Source: CAYRUP01 sp964578975 (lineage in GTDB: Bacteria > Pseudomonadota > Gammaproteobacteria > DSM-16500). From it: DNA of 12,700 nt. Each line of letters opens with the position of its first letter. The first letter of the stretch is position 1. Shown here piece by piece: positions 1-8,836 of this stretch. The stretch covers positions 1 through 12,700 of the forward strand of contig CAZOFA010000071.1 in assembly GCA_964578975.1 (NCBI GenBank), written 5' to 3'. A model generated the notes under the pieces. The model was not told the origin of the DNA. It ran no database searches and worked only from the letters and a program-made list of their open reading frames with translations. Made by a program: the position numbers and the translations under genes.

Positions 1-33
1 TATAACACCCCTTCTGGCGCTGCGCGTCTGCAT
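1..33 (-). CDS. Possible 5' end of a minus-strand gene running off the window edge
   Basis: On the minus strand an ATG (complement of 31-33) is preceded by AGGA (complement of 42-45) at a spacing of 8 nt, a good ribosome binding site. It opens a frame that continues to the window edge and reads MQTRSARRGVI, a basic start. It would lie downstream of the alpha-2-macroglobulin gene on the same strand. Eleven codons are too few to identify a product, and such a short open frame is easily due to chance. No function is assigned. Confidence 0.2.
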   Translation of the reverse strand, partial: MQTRSARRGVI

Positions 34-61
34 ACACTAATTCCTGTGTTTGCCGTTTTTA

Positions 62-73
62 TTTTTTTTTTTT
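62..73. repeat. Homopolymeric T-run (12 T)
   Basis: A run of 12 T lies within a longer T-rich stretch from about 56 to 86, between the window edge and the end of the alpha-2-macroglobulin gene. No GC-rich hairpin precedes it on the plus strand, and on the minus strand it reads as poly-A, so it is not a convincing terminator for either direction. It may be a length-variable tract. Confidence 0.5.
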
Positions 74-84
74 GTTTTGCTTTG

Positions 85-108
85 TTGCTTCGCTCCTCGC
101 AATGACGG
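85..108 (-). repeat. Short interspersed palindromic repeat, single unit
   Basis: Read on the minus strand this stretch begins CCGTCATTGCGAGGAGCGAA and ends GCAA. It is the same element seen in the tandem units at 12623-12700, with GAGGAGC in place of GAGCGAAGC in the middle. The ends can pair (TTGC with GCAA). It starts on the base right after the TAA stop of the alpha-2-macroglobulin gene. Repeats with the core GTCATTGCGAG are, from general knowledge, scattered through many proteobacterial genomes; which repeat family this belongs to was not determined. Confidence 0.7.
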
Positions 109-3100
109 TTACGAACCCACTGTAATTTTCCCCGCAACATTATGCGCACTCACATTCGGGTTATACATCGACGCCGCAAAAATCGCCGGCACAGTAAATT
201 GCCCAGTATTCGTCGCTTTAATCCGATAAACAATTTCTTTACTCTCGGCATCCACACCGGTAAAGAAAATCACGCGATCTTCACGCGCATCCACAAACTC
301 CACATTGGCTGATTTAATCGAATCACGCACCACTTCAAATCCACCCGGTAACAAATCGACGATGGCAATATTGCTCAGATAATCTTTATCTAACGCGCGC
401 ACGCGAATGTGAACTTCGATCTCATCGCCCAATTGCGCAGTGGTAATCACTTTACCCTGAGTATTGCGATATTCGCGCTCAATTTCCAAATTATTTTTTA
501 CCACCTCAGTCGGCAGGGTTGTGTCAAATCCCGTTTGTGTCAGTTGATAAAAATAAATTTGTTTTTGCGAAGGGCTAAACAGAATTTTTTCTGCCAGTAA
601 ATCTGCACTCACTTTTGCATATGCACTATCAGGTGCTGCGAGTGTTTGTTGTTTACCATTTTGCAGTATTTCATTAATCGAGAATGTGGCATGCGTGGTG
701 GAATCGAGTGTTTGACCATATGCATTCAACGCAAGACTGGCATAACTCGATAAAACCGTATTGATTTGATCACTATTCAGCGCCGCCACGAGTGACATCA
801 CCGCTTTATTACTTATTTTATTAAATCGATCAGGAAAATGACGTGCCGTTAAATAAAGATATTCTGCATCGGCAATTTGCGTATTATAAAAATCATCAGC
901 AAAAGCGGCCGAAGTGCCTAACTGATAATAATCAATCATTCGTTCTGCGGTTGCAGTGCTTTTTAATAATTGATACGTGGCAGCCATATACGCACTGGTG
1001 ATGTCACGATGCCAGGTCTGTTTCGTGTCTTGTTCTAGAAACAGTTGCAAGTTGGTTAAATAATTCGTGGTGACGATTTCGTTGCGCGTTAAAATGTAAA
1101 TTGCATACGCTTGAATGCGCGCTTGATCAAGACTCGTCGGATTTTGTGCCGCCAATTCTTTTAAATAACCTAAGCCGGCGCGTAACATTTCATTCGGAAC
1201 ATTGTAGCCTGCTTCACGTGCTTCGGTTAAAAAATGCATCGCATACACAGAGGCAAAGGCATTGTTATCATTGTCACCGACATTCGGCCAATAACTAAAT
1301 CCACCGCTCGACATTTGTCGTTGTCCCAACATTTGAATCGTCGCTTGAATATTGTCAGCGCCTTGTTTGGTTGCAACTAATGGAAATGATTTACTGACTA
1401 ATTGCTCGGTACAACCATAGGGAAAATTATTTAAATAACGTTGTAAACCCGCCACCAAAATCAGAGGGCTACTGGATGCAACCGCTTCGACCGTTCTGTA
1501 TTCCGGATAAAGTTTTCGATCGAGGACGAGTGTTTTATCGGAATTGGTACTACCACTTTGAATCGTCGTAAAATAATGATTCGCTGGACGAACGCTCAAC
1601 GTTGCACTCATCTTACTAATTTTGTTGCCTAAGCTGGCAATAAAATTAATTTGCGCGCCACTCAATGTCGATTTTGCGCGTAGTTTAAATTTGACGGTTT
1701 TTTCTTGATTCTCGCTGATCACGAGTGATTGCTCAGATGAGCCAATAATTTCAAGTTGCGCTGTCGTGTTAATCAATACATTAATTTTGGCATCATTGCC
1801 GGATCCTTTCACATTGTTTGCGACACTCGCGGTAATTTCAAATTCATCCTGTGGCGCAACAAAGGTCGGTACATTGGGATTAATGACAAAATCCCCACGA
1901 ATTTGCGCCGTTTTGCTTGCAGCACCCATCGCATCTGCGGCAACCGCGACTGCCATCACGCGCAATGTGCCGTTGAAATAATCGGGCACTTGATAAACCA
2001 ACTGTCGCACTGTACTGTCTGTGTCAACAATGCCAGACCAATAAACCACCGGTAAATCCGTTTTACGTTTAAATGGATTTAAATGTTTTTGTAAGGCAGC
2101 TTCACCACCATCACCACCCACGGCAGATAATTCACGATCTTGAATAAATTTCGGTAAAATCTGATCTAAGGTTTGTTGTGTAATGACTTCCAACGCATGT
2201 TTTTGAAAAAAGAATCCCAGTGGATCGGGCGATTTATAATTAGCGACTTGTAAAATTCCTTCATCCACCGCAAACACAATCATTTTACCGGGTTTATCAC
2301 TTTGATAATGGATGACAAACGGTTCGCCCGGGCGTGCGAGATCAGGTGTTGTTAAATTAATATTAATGCGGTGCTCTTGATGCGTCACACTAAACGGCGT
2401 GACACTATAACTTAACGGACTGATAAAAATTTCCGGTGAATCCCAATCACGCACAAAGGCAACGTTCACGTAACCATTTCCCTGAAAATCTTTTGGAATC
2501 GTAATGTGTTGCACTGAACTCGTCGTGTTCGTTTTAAACCATTGCGCTGCATAGACTTTATCGCGTTCCAGCGTAATCAAACCGCCCCCGGTATACGGTG
2601 CGGTAATTTGTAACTCGATGGTGTCGCCCGGTTGATATTCAGCTTGATTAAGTTTGGTGGTCAGCTCTGCATTTTTTGCCAGAGGCAGTTGACTGTTTCC
2701 GACGACGCTATATTGAAATTTACTTAATTCTTGATTTTTTTCATCCAGCACCGTCACGAGAAAATCACCAATTTTATCGGTTGGCAACGTATACTGTGTT
2801 CCTTTGAGAGCGATGGAAAATGGTTTTGTGTCGATGACACTGGTTTGAATTAAGGATTGATACTGAAAAGTGCCATCCGGTTTTTTCACCAATGTGGTCA
2901 CAGGATGCAGGATCGCGCGTTGAATTTTTAAATTGCTCACCGGCTGCATTTGTAATTGCGGATTAATCGCGATGACATTCACCTGACGATCATTATTATC
3001 TTGTTTAATATAATTGAGCGGACCATTTGTTTTATATCCGACAAAATAGGGCAGTGGACTGACTAATGCGGTCGTTTGTGTTGTCACACTGCGGCCACCT

Positions 3101-5820
3101 TCTGCTTCAAATCCTTCCGTAAAAAACGTCAGTTCATATGTCGCTTTATCAAAACGCTCTAAATTCAGATTAAATTGTGCTAAACCTTTTGCATCGGTAT
3201 GTGCATCCGTCAACGTATCGGTAAAAACTTTTGCGGGTTTATTCGGATCAAATAGTGGATCCATAAAAATAAAATTAGGATATTCATTAAATTGAATTCG
3301 TTGCGGGGCTAATAAAATTTTTGCGGAAATTTTTCTATCGGTGGCAGGCGCGCCATACAAATTCCATAAACCGACGGTGGCAGAAAGATCTTGCGGCGCA
3401 ATCCAACCTTGCGCTTGTTCTTTGGATAAATGCGCTGTGATACGCATGCGATCCGGTAAAAATTCTGCAACACGCAGTGTGGTTGAACCCAATAAACTGC
3501 TGGGATGATTATCTTTCACAATATATAAATTAATGACGTATTGACCGGTTGGGAAAGTGTCAAACGTTTTAAAATCAAACGTGAAAAAACCGGTGGGATC
3601 TAAAGTAAATTTTTGATCTTGCAAATTGGTTCCGCGCGGATCGGTGACAATCACTTCTAAGGGCAAACCGCTAGGCGCTGCATTTGCATACGCTTGTTTG
3701 ATAATCATGCCCACATGCGCCGTATCCCCAGGGCGATAAATACCACGATCAGAAAACACATACGCATTCAAGCGTTGCAACTCAGGATTCGTGTAAATTC
3801 CACCAATATCAAAACGCGAAAAATTCAATTGTCGATCGGAATTATTGTAAGGAATAAATGAAACATCATTACCTAAACTGGCAAGATACACAGCCGGTTC
3901 ACGTTCATTTAAAAAATCTTTGAGCGAAGGAAAATTCACGTGTCCTGTGCTGTCTGATAATTTTGTATAAAGTGGCAAACCATTTTTACCCAGAATTGAA
4001 ATACTAGCATTGGCCACAGGCGTGCCGGTTGTAATGGATTGCACATACACATCATGACTGCCATCATGATTATCTTTGGTAATCAAACCTAAATCGGTGA
4101 CTAAGATCAGACGACTTCCACTCACATCCAACGGAGCTTTTTTTTCTGTATCCCATCCAGTCGCTTGTAATAAAAACAAACCTTGTGGACCACCGGTATT
4201 TGTTTTCAATGAAAGATATTTACCAATATCGAGTGCAGTATAATTTGCGCGCGCAAGATCCGTGTTATTAAACGCCTGGATCTCAGAAAAAATTTCGCTA
4301 ATATTATCTTGATTAAAACTGGTATTGATAAAATGCGGATCGTCAAAATCACCCTGCGATTGCGTGATTAATTGATTAATATTATTTGGCAGTACGCGCG
4401 CAATTTGAAATTTGACAGCGGGTACACCACGAATTAACACGGATAATTTTTTCTCGCCACTTAATGCAAGCAAAGCACCTTTGTGTAAAAAACTAATTTC
4501 TTTCGGGTATTCAGGTACTTTCACAACCGATGCAAATGGGTCGGCTAAAACATAATCGCCGAAGCTTCGGATGCCTTTATCACATTTGATATAAAGAAAA
4601 CGCGCGGATTGTGCTGCAAAACGATAGCTATGCAATGTCGCGTAATCTCGATCTGCTGGAATGGGTTGTAAGACCACAGGTGTGGCTAATTTCAAAATGT
4701 TGTCGGTGACTTCTCCGGGATTTTGCCAGGTATAATTTAATTTAGCTTCTTCGGTACTGCTCGCTGGATAATCTTTTGGTAATAAATAAACGTGTAAACT
4801 TTTATTTAATTCAGCATCACTCACCCCGAGCGTGGTTTCAAGCGTTAACACTTGTTCAGGTCTATTTTGATCATTGCGCACAATGCTGCTATCGACACGA
4901 CTGATTTTGAAATAACTTGCTGCATCTGGTACCAAAACACTTTGGGTCAAATTTTCTTGTGTATGACCGGGACCGTAAATGGGGTTCACACCTTTGTTAA
5001 TCATTAATTGTAAATAACGCGATGTTTCGGGTAATGGCAAAGGCTCAGAGTGCAGATAAGCGTTACGCTTATTTTCATCATACGTGACATTAAATTTGAA
5101 ATGTTCAGCGCCTAAATTCAATTTATCATTTTTAATCGCTTGTAATAGCAGTTCAGTATTTTTTTCAAAACTGCTGCTGTCGACGGGATAGTTAAAACTA
5201 ATCGTCGCAACGGCTTGATGAATTTTGGGATTCACCGGATCTTGATAAAATTTAAATTCTGCAATCGTGCCCTGAAATGGCAAGGTTTTAAAAGAATAAT
5301 CTAAGCTTTCCAGTTTGGTTTTGTAAGCAAACACAGATTGCGCAAAATGAATAGAATAGGTTTCACCCGCCGGCCAGTCATTGTTCGGGGTAAAAACCAT
5401 GCGACTATCACTTTGCCAGATCCATTTACCTGGCATCGCGGGTGACAGCGTAATGCCGTCAGTGATTTCTTTGCCGATTTGTTTTAACGGTGCAACGGAT
5501 TTAATGGTGAAACCATTTTTGTTAATCCCAAAATCAATCATCAACACATCAGGAATTAATTTTTTTGCGACGGGGGTAATCTTCGGTGTCGTAATGATAG
5601 CAGTGACACGCGGTGGATGGGGTAAATGCGTATACCAATGATAACCATATCCGATCAGCAGTATTCCTGCGAGCATTCCCCAGGCGAGGCGTGCATGTTC
5701 ACGCATCTTTTGGCGTAAAACATCAAACCAGGGTGGACTATTCCAAGAAAATCGGCCCACAAGGGCTACAAAACAAAGGGTTAAAAATTGCCAGGCTGTT
5801 GCAAAAGGCTTTTTGTTCAT
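109..5820 (-). CDS. Bacterial alpha-2-macroglobulin-like protease inhibitor (YfhM/MagD type)
   Basis: A 1903-residue envelope protein of the alpha-2-macroglobulin family. Members trap proteases: cleavage of a bait region exposes a reactive thioester that binds the attacker covalently. Seen here: macroglobulin-like motifs YRPGDT (residues 695-700) and YQPGDT (1062-1067), a glycine-rich probable bait region near 1230-1260 (GGDGGE), FNGTLRVMA from 1282, the thioester motif YGCTEQ with Cys1470 and Gln1473, and a C-terminal DLLPGGFE segment near 1825. E. coli YfhM has matching segments in the same order. The N-terminus is hydrophobic at about 8-22 and 45-60 with no proper lipobox, so a membrane anchor rather than a lipid is likely. 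The chosen ATG has AGG seven bases upstream; Met39 (5706) is a possible alternative start with a weaker site. It is longer than E. coli YfhM (about 1650 residues). It is divergent from pbpC, its usual partner gene. Confidence 0.93.
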   Translation of the reverse strand: MNKKPFATAWQFLTLCFVALVGRFSWNSPPWFDVLRQKMREHARLAWGMLAGILLIGYGYHWYTHLPHPPRVTAIITTPKITPVAKKLIPDVLMIDFGINKNGFTIKSVAPLKQIGKEITDGITLSPAMPGKWIWQSDSRMVFTPNNDWPAGETYSIHFAQSVFAYKTKLESLDYSFKTLPFQGTIAEFKFYQDPVNPKIHQAVATISFNYPVDSSSFEKNTELLLQAIKNDKLNLGAEHFKFNVTYDENKRNAYLHSEPLPLPETSRYLQLMINKGVNPIYGPGHTQENLTQSVLVPDAASYFKISRVDSSIVRNDQNRPEQVLTLETTLGVSDAELNKSLHVYLLPKDYPASSTEEAKLNYTWQNPGEVTDNILKLATPVVLQPIPADRDYATLHSYRFAAQSARFLYIKCDKGIRSFGDYVLADPFASVVKVPEYPKEISFLHKGALLALSGEKKLSVLIRGVPAVKFQIARVLPNNINQLITQSQGDFDDPHFINTSFNQDNISEIFSEIQAFNNTDLARANYTALDIGKYLSLKTNTGGPQGLFLLQATGWDTEKKAPLDVSGSRLILVTDLGLITKDNHDGSHDVYVQSITTGTPVANASISILGKNGLPLYTKLSDSTGHVNFPSLKDFLNEREPAVYLASLGNDVSFIPYNNSDRQLNFSRFDIGGIYTNPELQRLNAYVFSDRGIYRPGDTAHVGMIIKQAYANAAPSGLPLEVIVTDPRGTNLQDQKFTLDPTGFFTFDFKTFDTFPTGQYVINLYIVKDNHPSSLLGSTTLRVAEFLPDRMRITAHLSKEQAQGWIAPQDLSATVGLWNLYGAPATDRKISAKILLAPQRIQFNEYPNFIFMDPLFDPNKPAKVFTDTLTDAHTDAKGLAQFNLNLERFDKATYELTFFTEGFEAEGGRSVTTQTTALVSPLPYFVGYKTNGPLNYIKQDNNDRQVNVIAINPQLQMQPVSNLKIQRAILHPVTTLVKKPDGTFQYQSLIQTSVIDTKPFSIALKGTQYTLPTDKIGDFLVTVLDEKNQELSKFQYSVVGNSQLPLAKNAELTTKLNQAEYQPGDTIELQITAPYTGGGLITLERDKVYAAQWFKTNTTSSVQHITIPKDFQGNGYVNVAFVRDWDSPEIFISPLSYSVTPFSVTHQEHRININLTTPDLARPGEPFVIHYQSDKPGKMIVFAVDEGILQVANYKSPDPLGFFFQKHALEVITQQTLDQILPKFIQDRELSAVGGDGGEAALQKHLNPFKRKTDLPVVYWSGIVDTDSTVRQLVYQVPDYFNGTLRVMAVAVAADAMGAASKTAQIRGDFVINPNVPTFVAPQDEFEITASVANNVKGSGNDAKINVLINTTAQLEIIGSSEQSLVISENQEKTVKFKLRAKSTLSGAQINFIASLGNKISKMSATLSVRPANHYFTTIQSGSTNSDKTLVLDRKLYPEYRTVEAVASSSPLILVAGLQRYLNNFPYGCTEQLVSKSFPLVATKQGADNIQATIQMLGQRQMSSGGFSYWPNVGDNDNNAFASVYAMHFLTEAREAGYNVPNEMLRAGLGYLKELAAQNPTSLDQARIQAYAIYILTRNEIVTTNYLTNLQLFLEQDTKQTWHRDITSAYMAATYQLLKSTATAERMIDYYQLGTSAAFADDFYNTQIADAEYLYLTARHFPDRFNKISNKAVMSLVAALNSDQINTVLSSYASLALNAYGQTLDSTTHATFSINEILQNGKQQTLAAPDSAYAKVSADLLAEKILFSPSQKQIYFYQLTQTGFDTTLPTEVVKNNLEIEREYRNTQGKVITTAQLGDEIEVHIRVRALDKDYLSNIAIVDLLPGGFEVVRDSIKSANVEFVDAREDRVIFFTGVDAESKEIVYRIKATNTGQFTVPAIFAASMYNPNVSAHNVAGKITVGS

Positions 5821-5876
5821 AGGTTGACCTGCTCCGCTTGACTTACGGCGTACATTTTCGTACGTTAACCAGTCTT
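5821..5876. promoter_or_regulatory. Shared divergent leader between the A2M gene and pbpC
   Basis: Only 56 bp separate the A2M start codon from the preferred pbpC start, so control of both genes must lie here or reach into the coding regions. It holds the A2M ribosome binding site (AGCAGG on the minus strand) and a short inverted repeat, CGTAC (5849-5853) and GTACG (5860-5864), around a 6-nt spacer. For pbpC a weak promoter can be drawn: TTGACT (5838-5843), 17 bp, TACGTT (5861-5866). No convincing -10 element was found for the minus-strand gene. The inverted repeat could be an operator or chance. Confidence 0.35.
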
Positions 5877-8171
5877 ATGAAACCGTACATGAAGTGGATT
5901 AGCATAACCATAGTTTTTGTTTTTGTCAGCGTGTTGGGCATATTATTTTTTTTACCAAAACCACCCTTGCTCGACGGTATTAGCTTTTCCCGTGCTATTT
6001 ATGATGACCAGCAACATTTATTGCGTTTAACCTTAAGTCAGGATCAAAAATATCGTTTATTCGTTCCATTAAAAGATATTTCACCTCAGCTGATTAAAGC
6101 GACTTTATTACAAGAAGATCAATATTTTTATTGGCATCCGGGAATTAATCCCGTTGCTTTAGTCAAAGCATTTTGGCAATCCTATATTCTGAAATCACGT
6201 CGTGTGGGTGCGTCCACGATCAGTATGCAAGTCGCGCGGATTCGTTTTGGGATTAATTCAAAAACAGTCGCGGGCAAAATTAAACAAATGATTTATGCAT
6301 TGCGACTTGAAATGCATTACAGCAAAAAAGAATTGTTACTCGCTTATTTAAATCTGGCACCCTACGGCAATAACATCGAAGGCGTGGGAGCGGCAAGTGT
6401 AATATATTTTGCGAAGCCCGCTAAACAATTGGCATTGCCCGAAGCCCTGACGCTTGCGATTATTCCCCAAAATCCAACACGACGCACACCGAATGAAAAA
6501 AATTTGCGAGAGATTCGCAACAAATTATTTAATCGCTGGGTTGCATTGCATCCCGAAGACATAAATAAAAAATTATTAATTAATTTACCGCTACAAATGC
6601 AAACGCTGCATAACATTCCTTTTTTAGCACCGCATTTTGTTAATCAAGTGTTGCGTGATGCGAAACCGTCGCAACATGCAATCATGACGACATTAAATTT
6701 GCATTTACAAACACTTTTGGAACGTGTCGCTCACCGCTATTTAGCGCGTAAAAAAAATATTGGTGTGAATAATGCGGCGGTTTTATTAGTGGATACACGG
6801 GATATGAGTGTGAAAGGATTAGTCGGTTCTGCTGATTTTTTTGATCATGACATCGGTGGTCAAATTAATGGAACAGAAATCAAACGTTCTCCCGGTTCAA
6901 CGCTGAAACCTTTTGTTTATGGATTAGCACTTGATCAAGGGTTAATTCATCCGAATACTGTGTTAAAAGATGTGCCGCGCAGTTTTGGAAGTTATAACCC
7001 AGAAAATTTTGATTATGATTTTATGGGGCCGATTCGTGCCAAAGATGCATTGATTCTAAGTCGTAATATTCCCGCCATTTATTTGGCCGATCAATTAGCT
7101 AATCCGAATTTGTATGAATTGTTAGAAGAAGCGCATGTGAGTGGTTTAAAATCTGAATCCTATTATGGTTTGGCATTAGTGTTGGGTGGTGCAGAAATCA
7201 GTATGCAAGAGCTTTGCACGTTGTATACCATGTTAGTCAATGAAGGTGTGTGGCGACCTTTGCAATTTTTGCAACAACCAAAATATTTTTCTGGTACGCG
7301 TTTGCTGAGTCAGGAAGCGAGTTTCATGGTGTTGGATATGTTGACGAAAACATCGCGACCGGATGAGTTTGATGTGCGTCAAAATCTGGTGGCATGGAAA
7401 ACGGGCACATCATCAGGTTATCGCGATGCATGGTCAGTGGGCGCATTTGGTCCGTATGTGTTAGTGGTTTGGTTGGGAAATTTTGATAATACGAGTAATC
7501 ACGCATTTGTCGGAAAAAATATTGCAGCACCATTATTTTTTGAATTGATTGATGCGATTAATCATGAGACGGGCGCGCAAGCTTTGAGATTACCGAATCC
7601 CAGTCAATTAAATTTAACGCAAATTGCGGTGTGCAAAGCGTCAGGGATGTTGCCGACGCGTTATTGTCACGATACGGAGTTAGCGTGGTTTATTCCGGGA
7701 AAATCACCGATAAAAACCGATACGATTTATCGCGAAGTGGCCATCAATAAAAAAACAGGATTACGCACGTGTCATTTCGATCAACAGACCGAATTTAAAA
7801 TTTATGAATTTTGGTCATCGGATTTATTAAAAATTTTTAAAGAAGCTGGTATCGCGCGACGCACACCACCCGCGTATGATCCTGGTTGTTCGATGATGGA
7901 TAATGTCGGTTTGAGTCCGCAAATTACTTCACCCGAAACAGAAGTGAGTTACGTCGTGCGTTCCACTGTAAAATCATCGATTCCATTGGCCGCCGTGGTT
8001 GACGCGGATGTTGCAACACTTTACTGGTTTGTCGATGACCGGTATCTTGGTAAAACACGACGTGATCAACCTTTTCTTTGGTTTGCAAAATCAGGAAAAT
8101 ATGTGTTGCGGGTGGTGGATGATCATGGGCGATCTGATGCGCGTGATTTAATGGTTGAACAAGATAATTAG
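5877..8171 (+). CDS. pbpC: Penicillin-binding protein 1C (bifunctional peptidoglycan synthase)
   Basis: Class A penicillin-binding protein, 764 residues from this ATG. It polymerises lipid II glycan strands and cross-links peptides in the periplasm. One N-terminal membrane helix (about residues 8-27) precedes the glycosyltransferase domain, with EDQYFYWHPG (catalytic Glu80), GASTISMQ (111-118) and a LNLAPYGNNIEGVGAA segment. The transpeptidase domain has SPGSTLK (Ser341, Lys344), SRN (395-397) and KTG (508-510). A C-terminal beta-rich domain from about 680 matches the PBP1C C-terminal extension. All catalytic motifs are present. The frame stays open back to a TTG at 5838, but neither start has a clear Shine-Dalgarno; the ATG is preferred because it leads directly into the signal anchor. 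PBP1C commonly neighbours a thioester A2M; here the two are head to head, and sodC follows 12 bp downstream. Confidence 0.95.
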   Translation: MKPYMKWISITIVFVFVSVLGILFFLPKPPLLDGISFSRAIYDDQQHLLRLTLSQDQKYRLFVPLKDISPQLIKATLLQEDQYFYWHPGINPVALVKAFWQSYILKSRRVGASTISMQVARIRFGINSKTVAGKIKQMIYALRLEMHYSKKELLLAYLNLAPYGNNIEGVGAASVIYFAKPAKQLALPEALTLAIIPQNPTRRTPNEKNLREIRNKLFNRWVALHPEDINKKLLINLPLQMQTLHNIPFLAPHFVNQVLRDAKPSQHAIMTTLNLHLQTLLERVAHRYLARKKNIGVNNAAVLLVDTRDMSVKGLVGSADFFDHDIGGQINGTEIKRSPGSTLKPFVYGLALDQGLIHPNTVLKDVPRSFGSYNPENFDYDFMGPIRAKDALILSRNIPAIYLADQLANPNLYELLEEAHVSGLKSESYYGLALVLGGAEISMQELCTLYTMLVNEGVWRPLQFLQQPKYFSGTRLLSQEASFMVLDMLTKTSRPDEFDVRQNLVAWKTGTSSGYRDAWSVGAFGPYVLVVWLGNFDNTSNHAFVGKNIAAPLFFELIDAINHETGAQALRLPNPSQLNLTQIAVCKASGMLPTRYCHDTELAWFIPGKSPIKTDTIYREVAINKKTGLRTCHFDQQTEFKIYEFWSSDLLKIFKEAGIARRTPPAYDPGCSMMDNVGLSPQITSPETEVSYVVRSTVKSSIPLAAVVDADVATLYWFVDDRYLGKTRRDQPFLWFAKSGKYVLRVVDDHGRSDARDLMVEQDN

Positions 8172-8183
8172 GGAGTACTTGGA

Positions 8184-8693
8184 ATGTTAAAAACAGTTAA
8201 AAGTTTGTTACTGGGAAGTTGCTTGTTATTGTCGAGCCAGGTCATGGCAGCAGAGCTGACGGTTGCAATGAATACGACAGCAGATGACGGTGCAGGTAAA
8301 TCAGTCGGCACCATTGTCGTGACGGAAACAAAATATGGATTATTATTCACGCCGCATTTAACAGGATTATCACCTGGTTTACATGGATTTCATGTGCATC
8401 AAGATCCTATATGCAGCAAAAAAGGGATGGCGGCAGGTGGTCATTTAGATCCAGCAAAAACCGGGAAACATTTAGGACCTTATAACGATCAGGGACATTT
8501 TGGTGATTTACCGGCACTGTACGTGGCAGCAGATGGCACGGCAACATTGCCTGTGCTTGCACCGCGCTTGAAACATTTATCTGAAATTAAAAATCACGCG
8601 TTGATGATTCATGAAGGTGGTGATAATTATTCTGATACCCCAGAAAAATTAGGTGGCGGTGGTGGAAGAATGGAGTGTGGAGTTGTGTCGTAG
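8184..8693 (+). CDS. sodC: Periplasmic Cu/Zn superoxide dismutase
   Basis: Converts superoxide to peroxide and oxygen outside the cytoplasm. The 169-residue precursor has a signal peptide (KTVK, then a hydrophobic core) with probable cleavage after VMA (residues 20-22). Metal ligands are all visible: His70 and His72 (GFHVHQ), bridging His87 (GGHLDP), His96 and His105 with Asp108 for zinc (KHLGPYNDQGHFGDLP), and His143 for copper (MIHEGGDNY). Cys77 and Cys165 can form the conserved disulfide, and GGGGGRMECGV near the C-terminus is the usual ending. The segment between Cys77 and GGH is 7 residues, shorter than the roughly 15 I recall in E. coli SodC. GGGAG (8171-8175) lies 8 bp before the ATG and overlaps the last base of the pbpC stop, so sodC is probably co-transcribed with pbpC. 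No intrinsic terminator with a U-tract follows. Confidence 0.96.
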   Translation: MLKTVKSLLLGSCLLLSSQVMAAELTVAMNTTADDGAGKSVGTIVVTETKYGLLFTPHLTGLSPGLHGFHVHQDPICSKKGMAAGGHLDPAKTGKHLGPYNDQGHFGDLPALYVAADGTATLPVLAPRLKHLSEIKNHALMIHEGGDNYSDTPEKLGGGGGRMECGVVS

Positions 8694-8730
8694 TTATTAA
8701 GCGTGTGTCATGTTGTTCTCGCTTGCTGCA

Positions 8731-8828
8731 GCCTTCCCGGCGAGGGAAGGTGGCCGAAGGCCCGATGGGGGCGTTAAAAATAATATTCCCCCATCCGCCC
8801 TTCGGGCACCTTCCCTCGCCGGGAAGGC
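8731..8828. repeat. Long imperfect palindrome made of two inverted two-hairpin units (REP/BIME-like)
   Basis: Arms at 8731-8771 and 8788-8828 are reverse complements at 38 of 41 positions around a 16-nt AT-rich loop. Each arm also folds by itself: CCTTCCC-GGCGA-GGGAAGG, then a 4-bp stem with a GAA loop (GGCC-GAA-GGCC left, GCCC-GAA-GGGC when the right arm is read on the minus strand). Two of the three arm differences (arm positions 23 and 31) swap a G-C pair for a C-G pair inside this second small hairpin, so it is kept in both copies. It fills most of the gap between sodC and the aminotransferase gene. No U-tract follows either side, so a classical terminator is unlikely, though it could attenuate transcription or stabilise mRNA ends. 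Confidence 0.85.
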
Positions 8829-8836
8829 GAAATAAA

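Noticed and set aside
56..86. T-rich tract as an intrinsic terminator
   Set aside because: No stable GC-rich stem lies directly upstream on the plus strand, and for the minus-strand A2M transcript the tract is poly-A.
1756..2055. Open plus-strand frames opposite the A2M gene (here and elsewhere along it)
   Set aside because: They lie fully inside a well-supported large coding gene, have no ribosome binding sites of note and encode no recognisable domain.
4559..4570. CCGAAGCTTCGG, a 12-bp perfect palindrome
   Set aside because: It is inside the A2M coding region, isolated, and explainable by codon content; nothing else suggests a binding site.
5838..5876. TTG at 5838 as the pbpC start
   Set aside because: It lacks a suitably spaced ribosome binding site and would add 13 residues before the signal anchor; ATG at 5877 is more natural, though the longer form cannot be excluded.
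8731..8828. Long palindrome as a classical bidirectional terminator
   Set aside because: The stems are strong but neither side is followed by a run of T in the direction of transcription, so only a factor-dependent or attenuating role is possible.
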